Positions 11,216 through 24,078 of a stretch of DNA of 64,000 nt are shown in pieces (within the stretch, counting starts at the first letter, position 1; the number at the start of each line of letters is the position of its first letter). The translations under genes were made by a program, and so were the position numbers. The stretch is from NCBI GenBank assembly GCA_000711775.1, contig ARYC01000705.1, forward strand, positions 1 to 64,000, written 5' to 3'. The notes under the pieces were generated by a model. That model was not told the origin of the DNA. It saw only the letters and a program-made list of their open reading frames with translations, and ran no database searches. Source of the stretch: Oxytricha trifallax (Eukaryota > Ciliophora > Spirotrichea > Sporadotrichida > Oxytrichidae).

Positions 11216-14100
11216 TGTATTTGAACTATCATTTATCTAAACCTTCGATAGAAATTAGAAATGTACCCCATCGCATATTACTTTTGACTAATCATGAGGA
11301 AGGCTATTTCTTATATAGAAATTTAAGTCATGAATTTTCAAGCAAATTATATCCAAATCGCTAGATAAGAGAAGCACTGATTCTATGCTATCATTACCAT
11401 CTTATTGTGTTGAGTTTCTGTAAAATGTTCTGACAAGATAACCTACGAAATTCAGCTCGTTAACATATTTGTAATTTTATAGGGTTTGTTGGTGTTTGCC
11501 AATTATCATGATTAAATATGAGAGATTTTACTAGTAAATAATGTTAAAAATATTCTCACTTATAATTTTTCAATCTCAATTAATCATAATTATCGCATAC
11601 TTTAGCTAAACTTCTTAGTAATTGCTAAGGATTCAAGTTTTAAGAAATGCATTTCTTTGCAAATTCTTTGATTCTTTACTTTTCAATTTACATATCGGAA
11701 GAAAGAGCTTAATTTTAGAAATGAATAATATCCTCAAATCTTTCTCTTTTAGATCTTCTTTCAAATTTCAAGAATAGACATTCATTAAAAATTATTTATA
11801 AAATTAAATGGGGAGAGGGGGTTGCAATAAATAAAAAGAGCTTACAATTTAAGCTTAAATAAATTAACATTTTAATGAGAAAATTAATCGTTTGATTTCT
11901 GTAATAATATCTAATTAAATTACTTATATGTACTTTTACCCCTGGATACAAATTATTAAATTAGTTTTATCAAAAAAAGATTTATAATATTTATGATTCT
12001 TTATCAACTTTTCTCTATCCATTGTATGACATATTATCAGGTTTAGTATTGTAAAATCTGTAACGATGCCCTTCTTCAATACTCTCGTATACATTTATAT
12101 TGCTGCTTATAAATGTTATTACTGTTTGCTTGGCATTGAAGCACTTTCCATAATAGTATGTGATTGAGTCTACTACTTTAATTCTGAAGCAAAGTTTAAA
12201 TTTCTCTAAAAGTAGTCGCTAAGCTTCGTCATGCTAAACTTTGAGATCTTCTTGTACCTTTCTTTATTCTGAATCAGACATGTTAACATATTTATAGGGG
12301 GATAGAATAAATGATGAAGGAAAGTTTTTAAGCAAGGAATTTGCAAATTAAATTTAGTACCCCATTCATATTCCTTTGATCTTACTATGTTTTCTAACTA
12401 CATATAATGCTAATCTTAGATTTGCTACTACTTAAAGACCCTAATCTTTTCCATTGTATTTCTCGATCTTATCATACGTTTTATTCTCCCATTACGATTG
12501 ACAGCTTAATTGTTATTATTACTGCTTAGATCAGCTTCTTCAAGAAAGTAAGGCTAAAATTTCTTTACTACAATCACATCAATGCTTGGGACTTCTTTCG
12601 AATTCTGTTTAACAAATTGTAGTTGCCTTAAAAAGAATGGATCATGCTTTTGTTCACCTAAGATTTGGTCATTTAAAGCTCTTGTTAAGCCGTTAAGATT
12701 GATCTTTAAGTGATATTTATGCTTGGATTATAGGTAATGGTGCTCTGTTTTAATCGCTTACTCTTAATCTGCCTACTCTTGTATAGCTCTATTCATCAGA
12801 TACAGACCGTAGAAATGAAACTTATCTCCACACTTCAAAATGTTATTATTAATCATTTCTATTAGAGTTCGGTCACAATCAAAGTTTTCGATTTTCTCAG
12901 AGACTGGGCATTTCATTATATAAGATCCATCGCAAAGATCAAGTATGAAAGAGTTTTATGCTTCTAAAGATTTTGACCTTGAAATGTTAGCAACATAAAG
13001 TACACAGTGTCCTCCTGGGGCTGCTTCTTTTTAAATAATCTTTTAGAGAAAGGATTTCTTTGCATCAATGAATTCTCGCTTAAGTCTAATAAATAATAAA
13101 TGATTGAATTAAGTACTTTTTCATTAGAGAATGAATTATATTTAGGATATTCAAGCTACTATTCTTCAAAATCTGCTAATAACCGTTTAATTTCCAAACT
13201 ACTTAGCCATAATGATTTTCCGTCCAAAACTATAGATAGCTTTATTTAAACTTCAATAAAGATTTACCTAATCAAATTCTTTAGTAGTAATAATATTTTC
13301 TATATTTTGCTGGAAAATTTTATGAACCTCTCTGTACCCAGCATTTCTCATATTATTGCATATTTCACACTCAATCACAATGCTGCTAGCTTGCCTGTTC
13401 TCAAGATAAATTTGTTGTTACTTTATCGCGCAAATGCAAGGAAATTTCATCTCCTTGGCATGATTAAGACTTAAAATTTTGATTCTTGGTTTTTACTGCT
13501 CATCTTGATTATTTGTTTCAGGGTTGATTGAATTTAAAATCTACTAAGATAGCTCTTCATTCGCATTTACATCCTATATCTGAAAAACATTTTCGTTAAG
13601 ATCTTCAAGCTTTAGTATTTACCTTATTAAAGTGTCTTATGGGGTGATCTTAATAACCTTAGAATACTGCATTTTAATATAATTGTACATATCTTACATC
13701 TCCTCTTCTTATGTCTTTTGTTCTATATATTAGAAAGCATTGAGTTTTTCTTCAATGTTTTTCATTGTCTCTTATAGAGTTAATAATTAGCTTAATTGAG
13801 TTTCCTTGTCCATGTAAAAATTATCTTGAGTGTCTAAGTCTTCATTTGAATATTATGAAGAGCTTTGAGAATTTTCTAAAAATGTCTCAACCAAAGCCTT
13901 ACAAAGATAAACCGCATTGCTTTACTATTTTTTACATTAATCTAAGTTTAACTTTTATTATAAGCTGGAGGGGTCCAATTAAGAGTTTAAAAGAGCATTT
14001 TTTATTTAAGATATTTATTCAAATTAAGACTAAGGAGTTGATCTAGCGAATGTTTGTTACGCTCGCATTTCCTTTTAGTACAGTATCTAATGTTAATTCG
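11216..14100 (-). CDS. BRCA2: BRCA2-like DNA-binding domain (helical + three OB folds)
   Basis: BRCA2 is the loader of Rad51 on single-stranded DNA. The following blocks are in BRCA2 order. Upstream is a coiled-coil-like region (MKNIEEKLNAFQYIEQK). The helical domain is SLWLSSLEIKRLLADFE then KREFIDAKKSFLQKIIQ. OB1 is HCVLYVANISRSK, FILDLCDGSYIMKCPVSE and KCGDKFHFYGLYL. OB1-OB2 is YHLKINLNGLTRALNDQ, VPSIDVIVVKKFQPYFLEE and IRSRNTMEKIRVF. OB2 is ITYYYGKCFNAKQTVITF and EEGHRYRFYN. Then come FERRSKRERFEDIIHFQ and OB3, NELNFVGYLVRTFYRN with VICDGVHFQF. Phase changes mark IESs or introns near 13260, 13100, 12300, 11970-11760 and 11560-11480. No BRC (FxTA) repeat was identified with confidence. It probably acts in nuclear homologous recombination and meiosis. 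Confidence 0.75.
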
Positions 14101-14429
14101 ATTAATATAATATTGCATAAATTAACTACAAATAAATGTAGATTTCAAGGGATTTAGAGAAACTTATATTTCTAACAATACGTTTTATGAAAGCCCCATA
14201 GGGATGTTATTTTAATTATTTTCAATTCAATGTTTACTTTTCTTTTTATATAAATCGTCTTCGTGATTTTATTAACTTAAAAGCTTGTTATTATCAAAAT
14301 TTTAAATAGACTTTTTCAATATTCATACCTATACTATTTCTTTTTTATTTAAATTTTCAAATGAAAATAATATGAATGAATAGAATTAAGCTATAAATCT
14401 TTTATGGAATGATATGGATGGTAATATTA

Positions 14430-16430
14430 AAGAATATATTATTATAGGTTTATGATTGCATCAGGATCAAAATCCATGCCATCATCTGCATCATTTTCTT
14501 ATTGCTATATATCATTGAACTGACCACTTAAAAGCTATTATCCCTTCTTTAACTAATCCTAATTTATTTACATTCTCTAATTTCCTTTGAAGAATTAAAC
14601 TTCACTGTTATTACTCTGATGATACATTTATTAATCTATTTTCTGTTAATTAGAGTTTTGTGGAAAGTCCTCTACAAATGAGCTATTCAAAGCATTTTTA
14701 TATTACTGAGCTTGATTTGGATAATTCGGTCTTACTCGATTAGGAGATTTACTTCCATCATTTTATCTAAGATTGTAATTACTGGGATCTTTTCCAAACT
14801 TATCTTGGCTCATTTGTTGCAACATGTTATTTCCTCCATTGAAATCTTAACTGAACTTTTTCGGATAATTTTATAGAAGTTAAGTATGCGTTCGCTTCTA
14901 TGGAAAGTTTGGAATTTGCTTGAAGTTTTAGCTCTCGCTTTACATGATTTAGGATCTTTACTATGAAAAACCCTAACTCATTCGATTCTATATTGGTAAA
15001 ATATTTTGATTTTAGCTAATTTTAGGTCTTTTAGAACCTTCATTTAAATTAAACCCAACTGCTTGTTCTATTGCTTAATCATCATTTTCGATTCCTAATC
15101 TTTAGCTTATTAAGCGTTTTAGCTTTAAATTTTCCATAGCTTTTTCTTCTAAAACCGGTGCAAAAATTGACCCTACTATTTTGAAGCATTCCATCAATCC
15201 TTTTGTTATATCGATATGACTGGCTGAAAGTTCGCTGTTCCGTTCAAGAATGGATTTTATAATTTGTTGATGAAATAATTAGTCTATCTATTGATCTTTT
15301 TGATTGTTTTAGCTATTAAACTTATTGTAAGTGTTATTTGGCTAGAAACCGTTTGGCTTTTAATAAGGGTTATTTTACTAAAAAGTTTGAGATTAATTTG
15401 TATTTCCAGGATTGGCTTAAAAAGTGTTAGTATTATTGCCGTACTATCTTGGATTAAAAGTTTAGAACTTATTTGATTAAAAGGGTTAAGGTTGATTTTA
15501 AGGAAATTATGCTGGATTAAAAGTTTGTCTTTATGGTTACTACTGAATCTATTATTATTAAAATTATTGAGGCCCAAAACCTTATGAATTCTAATTTGGA
15601 TCTTTAGCTTAGTTTAAAGGTCTAACATTCCCATTTTGAGAGAGCCTATCAGGTATCTATGATGATAAGTTATTTGTATTTTTATTTATGGGCTCTTTCC
15701 CTACATATTACAAGTAATCATTATCGACTTAAGACACTTAAGTATGACTATGAGATTTCTTATGACTTGTGTTTAATTAATGCTATTGCTACTGATTCAT
15801 TTAATTATTTGTACTTTATTAAAGCAGATTCGGCTTTTGGGCGTTCTTTAAAGTTTAATCTTTTTAATTGGATTCTTCGCTATCGTAAGATTCTTAATCT
15901 GAACTTTAATTATTTCCCTCTTCATTTTAGTCCTCTTCTTAAGAGGTCTACTACTTATTGACTTGAAATGAAAAATCATATTGCTTAGAGCTACTGCTAT
16001 TATCATTATTTATGGCAACTGGAGAAGTGATCCTAATTGGAGTAATTAGCTAATTTGATATCGCTGAATTCTCGACACTTATATTATCAATCATTTAATT
16101 AGAGTCAAAGTTTACAATTTAATCAATCTAATTGTTGATATCACAAAATTTATTTTTCTAATTATGAGCAGCTTTTTGAGATAGCTATGAGAAACTGTTT
16201 TAACTCAGCCCTTTCTAAGGTTTCTAAAAATTATTAGCTAAGAATCCACTTTTCGCTTTAAGATTTCTCTCTTTTTACGAATTCATTGAGTTTTGAGAGA
16301 AAAGCCTTGAATCTCAAGTTTATTCTTCATTGATTAATCCCTTAATTGGTGTCTGTCCATCATCATCGATCAAATTTATAGTTTGAACATTTTCATTAGG
16401 GACTGGTGACATATAGGTAGCACAATCTAA
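14430..16430 (-). CDS. N-terminal Gln/Asn-rich part, probably of the BRCA2-like gene
   Basis: One continuous frame (TGA only as stop) of more than 600 codons runs from DSRLFSQNSMNSQKERN (about 16313) to DDGMDFDPDAIINL (about 14455). It is very rich in Q, N, S and F, with FNP repeats (RQTFNPAQFPQNQ, FQTFNPRQYGNN). A less biased centre lies at about 15260-15030 (HQQIIKSILERNSELSASHI). Upstream, in the same phase but separated by a TGA at 16316-16314, LDCATYMSPVPNENVQTIN continues to the TBE-type end at 16430, so the true start may lie beyond that element. It is the same strand as, and just upstream of, the BRCA2 domain; a single gene is inference. The gap 14101-14429 is AT-rich, presumably an IES. 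Confidence 0.5.
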
Positions 16431-16460
16431 CTAAACCCCAAAACCCCAAAACCCCATAGT
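16430..16460 (+). mobile_element. TBE-type left end (C4A4 repeats)
   Basis: ACT (16430-16432, an ANT target) is followed by A3C4A4C4A4C4 (16433-16455) and then ATAGTGA. The last motif resembles the TTAGTGA that follows the repeats at the end of the TBE at position 820 (read inward). The orientation is wrong for a macronuclear telomere of the adjacent gene but right for a TBE starting here and running rightward. I found no matching right end, so the element may be truncated or too decayed. Confidence 0.5.
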
Positions 16461-18810
16461 GATAAAATTCGTAAAAACATGGAAAATTGATAATAAATTA
16501 AAAAGCATTTACTATTAAGAATTTAATTGCTGATTAACATTCATTAAATCAAGTTAACTATCACTAAATAGTTTAAAACAATTCAATTAATTTTAGAGTT
16601 ATAAAATTTTAAGATATTTAAAAAAGCAAGTTACTCTAAATATTTTAGATAAGCAATTATATACTAATAATTATCGAAATCATAATACCCAAAGTGCATA
16701 TTACTCTGTTAATTCACTATCCATATAGTCTTAAATCTTTGATAGTAGTAAGTATATTTATTAGTTATTAATACAATAATTATATTTATAAATTTTCAAA
16801 CTATTATTTACAAAAAACTCTAACAAACTCAAACAAAGTATAACAAACTATAACAAACTATAACATACTCTAACAAAATTTTTATAAAACTAATTGTTTT
16901 TTATTATAACATAATTTTGTTCTTACTTCTCAATAAGCTTAAATTATTTAGAATCTATGCGATTAGTCTTCATTAAAATGATATTTATTATAAAATAAAT
17001 TAGAAAAAGTTATTCACTAATATATAATTAAGTAGATTGCTGAACTATATTTAAACAATCATATTAAATTTAATCCTCTCAACATTTTTGAAATGATAGT
17101 ATTTAACATATAAAGAACTCTCTCATTTATTAAATCTTGAATTTAAACGTAGTAGTATATTTTTAAAAATGTTAGAAATACTTTATTAGAGTAATTTTTT
17201 ATCAATTTTTATTAATGCATTTCATAAATATTAGCTTTTAAATTTGATTTTTATCCTTAAATATATTTTTGTTTTTAAATTCAGTAGTTTTAATTATATT
17301 CAGTAACTTAGGAACTTTATTGCTTAATTTTGAGTAATTTTAATTTATCAATATTATTTTTTAACTATAACTTTTTTAATTTAACTTACTTCTAAATTTG
17401 ATTTATAGGTAGAGTTAATTAACTTATGCCGAAATTCAATATTATACAGAAGAATAACTTTTAACTAAAATTAAAAAACTATAGCTTAAAAATAAAAAAC
17501 TTTGATTTTTTTATATTAAAGAAGTTATAATGGTTCGATATATCATTAAATCTATAGTATAATCTTAAATATAACTTTATATTCAAAAAAGGTTGGATTT
17601 TAGAAAAAACCTCAGAAATTACTTTAAAAAATTGAGCAAAATTTACTGATTGTTAAATTCATATTTGGTTAAATAAAATTAGGGAAAAAAAATTATAGTT
17701 ACTTAAAATAGAACAAATTTAATATTCTGAGTTCCTAATCAAAGTATAAAATTTATTCAGTAGATTTGCAACTAAAATTCAAAACATATTAAAATACTCT
17801 AACAAGTTGAAGTATTTTAATTTATACAATTAAATGCATCAGTAATTAAGGAAAATGAATTTATTAAATAAGGCTTTGATAAAATTAAAAGATAAGATAG
17901 AGTAATTTCGACTCTGTGTTACTCTTGATATTTTCTGCATTTAGCATACTTTAACAAAATCTATAAAACACCTGTAATGATAAAATTATTCGATAGAAAA
18001 TAATTGAATTTGAGTTACATTCACGAATACAAATAATAGCTAATCAACAATTGATTAACCACAATACCCCTTGCATTAGGTTTTCAAAACCCTTTTGATT
18101 TTGTAAAAAGGGCCCCAAGGGCCGCCCTAGTGCCATATTAAAATAATCTGGGTTTATATTAATAGTTTTTATAGAAAGTTATTAGAATGTAAGAGTAGAT
18201 GTTTATTTCGGATATTTAAGAATAATTTATAAAGTAAATCCACTCTTGATACTGTACTGAAATGACATAATTTTTTCACAAAAATTAGTAGAATATGTTC
18301 AATCAATAAGTATAAAGTTAAGGTTTTTTTGTAGTTAATTAATAGCTATAAAATATAAATTAAATAGAGTATATATGTTTTGATTTAATTTAAAAATAGT
18401 TATAAATCAAACTATAACACAAATGAATAAAACTCTTTGCTAATTTCAATAAAATGGGTTTACTATAGTTGCTGAGAGTCTGTTTGGCTTTGCATTAGAA
18501 GTGATTCGAAAAATTTCTCCAAAAATTATAATATATTACAAATTACGCAAATTCATATCTTTACGCATTTACTATTAACCAAATTTTGTTGATCAGATAT
18601 CTAAAATATAAATTTTGTACATTATCCTTTGAGTTGTTAATTGTTTTAAATATCGAATTTAATTTGTTAACAAATATAAATATGAATATGAATTAATAGT
18701 GCAGAAATACACATTCACAATAAAACTTTAAGAGTGATAGCTTCACTAAATCTGCTTCTCAAACTTCAATTTAAGGCACAAAATAACCCTAGCACTTACT
18801 AAGCACTCTT
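16461..18810. other. AT-rich germline-limited DNA, possibly TBE remnant
   Basis: More than 2 kb of AT-rich sequence with no recognisable coding frame. It has a short tandem array of an 11-bp unit of the type ACTATAACAAA (about 16816-16880) and a GC-rich hairpin island at about 18068-18131 (AAACCCTTTT facing AAAAAGGG, then GGGCCCCAAGGGCC). It may be the interior of the element that starts at 16433. Confidence 0.35.
16816..16880. repeat. Short tandem repeat, ACTATAACAAA type
   Basis: About six imperfect copies of an 11-base unit (CTATAACAAA with small variations such as CTCTAACAAA) in a row. No function is apparent. Confidence 0.6.
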
Positions 18811-19448
18811 CAAACTTTGGGGGGTACCTGTCTCACCACCACACTTTTTATATATAAAATTTTTATTCAAAAGAGTCAAAGACCTGGTCAAATTTGGATT
18901 AAAAGTCACTAATAAAGTAATAAAAATAATATTTGGGAACTCTTAAGATGAGTAAAGACAAAAATAAATATACTTTTATCATAAAATTCATGCAGTCTCA
19001 ACTTGGATTTTAAAGTAAAAATCGTCATTTTTTTGGGGATAAAATTTTACAAATATAATAATTTCTTAATTGTATAACTTAATATGCTTTCTATTGAGGG
19101 TTAAATTTGATGAAAAACATGTAAAGATATGTCTATTAAACTTTATCTTACATGTTTTTCATCAAATTTAACCCTCTAAGTTATACAATTAAGAAATTAT
19201 TATATTTGTAAAATTTTATCCCCAAAAAAATGACGATTCTACTTTAAAATCCAAGTGGAGACTATATGAATTTTATGATAAAAGTATATTTATTTTTGTC
19301 TATTCTCATCTTAAGAGTTCCCAAATATTATTTTTATTACATTATTAGTGACTTTTAATCCAAATTTGACCAGGTCTTTGACTCTTTTGAATAAAAATTT
19401 TATATATAAAAAGTGTGGTGGTGAGACAGGTACCGCCCCAAACTTTGA
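18811..19448. mobile_element. Foldback element 1 (about 0.64 kb palindrome)
   Basis: Two nearly identical arms of roughly 300 bp are inverted around a centre near 19095-19150. The ends read GGGGGTACCTGTCTCACC and its complement. The direct repeat AAACTTTG occurs immediately outside both ends (18812-18819 and 19441-19448), giving a candidate 8-bp target-site duplication. No coding frame. Best read as a non-autonomous long-TIR DNA element. Confidence 0.75.
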
Positions 19449-19474
19449 TTATTAAAGATCAAAAGAGTAATGTT

Positions 19475-19787
19475 ATTTAGTAATAACCGATGATTAATCA
19501 TAACGATAAAATTGTTAATTTGACTAAGAAAAACTAGGCTTAAACTCCATCAACACTTTTGCAAAATCATTAAATTGGGGTTTAGAGCTACAGCAATAAT
19601 GTTGTGTAGCAAAAATACATGCAAAAAGGGCTTTGCAATAATCATCCATAGATTGCTTAACATAATTGAGTGCATTAAAAATGTACTTTACTTTTATAAA
19701 TAATATTATTACTATGAGTATATTCAGAGACATCGAGTTTAATGGATGAGTGGCAAATGACTGGAATCTTACAAGAATCAAACATTA
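19475..19787 (-). CDS. Small hypothetical protein (two segments)
   Basis: An ATG near 19785 gives MFDSCKIPVICHSSIKLDVS, which looks like coding sequence. After an AT-rich stretch a second frame reads LNYVKQSMDDYCKALFACI, then FATQHYCCSSKPQFNDF and KVLMEFKPSFS. The middle (about 19690-19720) is AT-rich and is probably an IES; I could not fix the pointers. Cysteine-rich, family not recognised. It is divergent to the + gene starting at 19859, about 70 bp away. It could also be a stray gene fragment. Confidence 0.35.
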
Positions 19788-19858
19788 ATTAAAATCATTT
19801 GGTTCCAAACAAACCTAATTAAATTAATGAAAATATTGTTACAAAACACAGAAACTTT

Positions 19859-22800
19859 ATGGATTATCAAGAAGACTTTCAATTAAACGACAAAGAAAAC
19901 TAAAAACATCCAATTACTTTGAAAAACTTATAAATCAAACAAAACTCAGCAATCTAAACAATCACTAACGACACGAAAAAACCAAGTTTAATAATTATAT
20001 GATAATAACTAGCAATTTTTTCAATTTTTATGGGCTTTCATAGCAGTTATTCATTTTTGAAATAATAAGTTAAAAGAAAATCTTAGCTCCACAATGCCAA
20101 ATAGATTATGAAGTAATAGATAAATGTAAAGAAAACATGAGAAAGAGACGTTTATTGTTCTAAAATGATAGAGCAGAGAAAAAAGACATAAATGATACTT
20201 CAATCAATAATACTGCTCTTGATTAAGAAAGCATTGTTATGGTTAGCAATCAATAATAATAGCGATAAAGAATTTAGGAAAAAGAAGGAGATATTGTAAT
20301 GCCAAGCAAAATTAGCACTTTATACTATAACCTAATTAGTAATTAGGAAAGTAATAAAGATAAGTAATTATATAAATAAGAAAATATTTCGTAAATAAAG
20401 TTGTTAGGCATTTACCTAAAATATACAATTAAATTGATAAAAAATTTAAACATATTATTAAAATAGTAAATTATGAAAAAAATTAATAAGTTTATATAAT
20501 TGAAATTAAATTAGTTCACAAATATATATATATATATATAAGTACGATTCATTTTATTTATATTTTACTATTACAATTATGTTTTATAAAAATGGTTTTA
20601 TAACAGTAAAAGTCAAATTAATTCAGAGGAAGGGAAAAAAGAAATTATAAATGAGATTGAAGAGGATTTTGAAGAAGAAAATAAATGCCAAATTATAAAT
20701 TAATCATCCAGTAATTCTTCATAAAAAAGGAGTGTTTCATCAAGCTTAATCATATTAATATAATAATTTTCAATTTGATTAAATTTTTACTATAAATTGT
20801 TACCAAATTTATTCTCACTTTATCAAATTTAAATCAGTGATGAAATTTCTCAATCTTGGATGAACGATCCTGAATGGCACAGGTTCTCAAATAAACTTGA
20901 GAAAGTTGCTAAATATCAAAATAAATTATAGCTAAAAAGGGGTTTCGATCCAGTTTAATACTTTGGAGGCATTCAAAACGACTCCGAACTAGAAAATTAG
21001 TTAGTTAAAGATCCAAGATTCAGTGAGATGTTCAGAGATGAATTGCATTAAAGAACAAGTTCACTAAGCAAAGAACTTGTTGACATAATTACTTATATCA
21101 AGCAAGGTATTGGAAAGGATATATCGGATATTCCTGAAGCAGAATTAATCAAACTTATCAAGTATCATAAGTAAACTAAATATTTGATTATTAGCTATAT
21201 AATGATTAAAGTTTAGAGTTTAACAAATCAGCGAGTAAAATGGGCAAACTGAGCAAGATCTTTCAAGTAAAATCCACTTAAAAGATTAGACTCATGAAGT
21301 TACCTAGAAAGAATAAGCGTAAAATTTTAGTAGAGATACTTTCGCAAGTGAAATTCAAATGATCTCAAATCATAAGCCTCTCTACAAAAATGAACAGAGA
21401 GACTCAAATTCTACTTCTTGCAGTCAATAAGATAATAAGGATCCTTAACATTCTAAGAATCTTAATAATAATCAAATCTCCAATTTCTACAAAAATGATT
21501 AGCCGTTTTATATTATTTTATGATAAGCAATCATTAAATTACTAAATTGATAAGATTCCCTTAACAGAGAGACATAACAAAAATGAGAATTTATAGCAAT
21601 AAAAGAGTTAGATATACAAAGGTAAAATCAATCTCTTCAAACTAACTAAGAATAACTCTTCATCTTCATTAAATAGAAAAACAAATCAAAGCAAATCCAG
21701 GTCAAATTCTAGAGAGTCCAAAGTTTAAACTATGAGTGGGTAAAAATCAGCAAGATAAAACACTGGAAGTGCACTTAAAATGTCTCAGTAAAGTTAGCAT
21801 CCTTAAAGAAAGTCTTCTGTCACTCAAGCTTCTTAGCAAGTAAATATTGGTGGGAAAATTCCCTTATATAAACAAAGAAATTAGTTGTCTTCTGGGCTCA
21901 CTTCCCTTATGTCAAACCAGTCCATTAAAAGTGACATTTACAATAAGTATATTCCTAATACAGATCGAAGTCACTTCTAGTCCAAAAACATAAATGAGAA
22001 TTTGTAGTAAACTTTTCAATCATTAAGCTCCCTCAATACTTAAATGATGGCAAGTTGCTTGTCAAATAGGAATGAATAGAGTATATCAAGCTTGATAGCA
22101 TCTAGCAACTAAAATCATCAATAATAAAGTGCATTGCTTAACTAAAAAAATATCTTAAGTTTTTAATCTAACTCTAGTAAAAACGCTAGAAACTCAAGTT
22201 TAAACAAGCAATCAATTGGTAATAGCTCTTAAAAAAGTAAAGCCTAATCAATCACAAAAATGAAAACTGGAAAGTCTGAAGAAGGTTTGGATAAAATCAA
22301 TAAGTTCTTTGTTTGTCATATAAATGTATTCAGTTTATTTTTTCTATTTAAGTTCTATCAGAATGATTCTACAAACTAACTCTAATCTCAAAAATCAAGA
22401 AGCAAGTCCCCTTTATCAGGGCTGAATTTTATGAATTAAACACAGAAAAGCTCAAAATAAGTAATTCATTTACCAAAATCTTTTGTTTCTACTAGTATCT
22501 CTAATTTGAAGCTGCCTTTGTAAGCATCTACCTAAAAAAATCAAAGCAAAGTTCTAAATGCACTCTCTAATGCAAATAATTCTTAGCAAAAATCTTCATT
22601 TATTTCTACAAACAGCATGAGTTCAAATTAAAATTTCTTCAATGTGTAACCTTAGTAGAAAACTTAATCTTATAACAACCCATAGATAATAAAGCAACCA
22701 AATTAGAGCAATGAAATCAATCCAAATTTGAGATCATAAACTGCTAATAACTTGAAAGAAAAGTATTCTAAGGCAAATCATAATTTAGATTAAAATAAAG

Positions 22801-23579
22801 CTCACTTAAAAGTTCAATAACTTTATTAGAACTAATAAACTTTCGAAGACTTTGGTGATGAAAATGATTCTCATTACATGAATTAAGGTGGCAAAACTTA
22901 GAGATAGCATTAATTCTAGATTTTTCAATACGAAGCTAACAACAATCCAATAGAGGTATCTTTTTCGAATGATTGCTCAGTTTAATAATAAAATGCCTCT
23001 CAAATCAGCAAATCTCAATAAAGTATAAAGCATTCTCAAAGTGCAAAATATCTTCGACCATCAAATAGAGTGCCAAATCAAACAAATAATCGTATGAGTT
23101 CAGATCAAAATGAATTTATTGATCAAGATTTTATCGATTTTGCAGATTTAGAAACTCAGAAAAACTCTCTTGGTGATGAAAATAAACAGTTAGATTTATA
23201 CACCCAGTAGTTGCTGTTTAACAATATAAAATCTTCTTAGTTAAAGCAATCTCCTCATCAAATTATACAGAACCAGTCTTCAATTAAACATTAAGTTAAA
23301 GAAATGCCATCAGCATCTAGTAACGGCTATAGTAATAGAAGCAGCAATCGGGTTTCAGGTATGAGAGATTTATAAATAAATATGGAAATGCCGGGACTCA
23401 CTACAAGTATATTTGGCTTTGCATCATCGACGAGCTGCGACTAAAATAACAATAATAATCTTGGAGCAGGAAGCTATGATTCATTGAATCCTAATGCAGC
23501 TAATAATTTCTTTGTATAAAATAATAGTATCGTTATATAGTTATTAATTTTAAATATTGATTTTTATGTTAATCTTTGA
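19859..23579 (+). CDS. Large Ser/Asn/Gln-rich protein, multiple IESs
   Basis: ATG at 19859 (MDYQEDFQLNDKENQKHP). Coding blocks lie at about 19859-19995, 20080-20330, 20615-20750, 20830-21180, 21210-21500 and 21560-23579 (TGA 23577-23579). One IES is exact: AAGTTCT at 22302-22308 and 22350-22356, restoring INKFYQNDS. A less biased block near 20840-21170 (WMNDPEWHRFSNKLEKVAKY, DIPEAELIKLIKYHKQ) is the only domain-like part. The rest is low complexity (S, N, Q, K), with an acidic patch EFIDQDFIDFADLETQ near 23110. No family recognised. A (TA)n run at 20523-20541 sits in an IES. Confidence 0.65.
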
Positions 23580-24078
23580 CAAAATTTTATTAAAAGGTCT
23601 ATCAATTTTATTTTTATATATAAAGTAAATGTGAAAGAGAAATTTTATACCTATTTAAAAAACCACATTATAAAAATGTTCAATTGAATTAAATTGTAAC
23701 TTATTCCTAACTGTTTGCTTATTTCATCTGTTTGATAAAAAAATATATATCTAAATCTTTTAATTAATCAAAGTTATGACTCCAAAAGTAGTGAATTCAT
23801 AATAATAACTACAAAAAATTAAAATATTTACACAATAATGTGTATATGATGACTTCTCCGCATTTCTCTAATGCAGAAAGAAGCGATAAATTTATCAGTC
23901 AATGAATAAGTTTAAATTTATTTGCAAATAACACTTCTTCTGAATTAAATATATATATACATCCCTGTTTGTTTATTTAAACAATTATAATGTAAATTAA
24001 AAATACTTTAGATTACATCATAAATTAAAATTATAAATAAAATCAAGAAAATCTTAAAAATGTATAACTTTTATCTTT
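23580..24078. other. AT-rich intergenic region
   Basis: Spacer between two + genes. No coding frame or RNA gene recognised. Confidence 0.4.

Noticed and set aside
16433-16455. C4A4 repeats as a macronuclear telomere or telomere-addition site
   Set aside because: The orientation relative to the adjacent gene is opposite to that of a macronuclear end, and an ANT triplet precedes the repeats, as at TBE ends.
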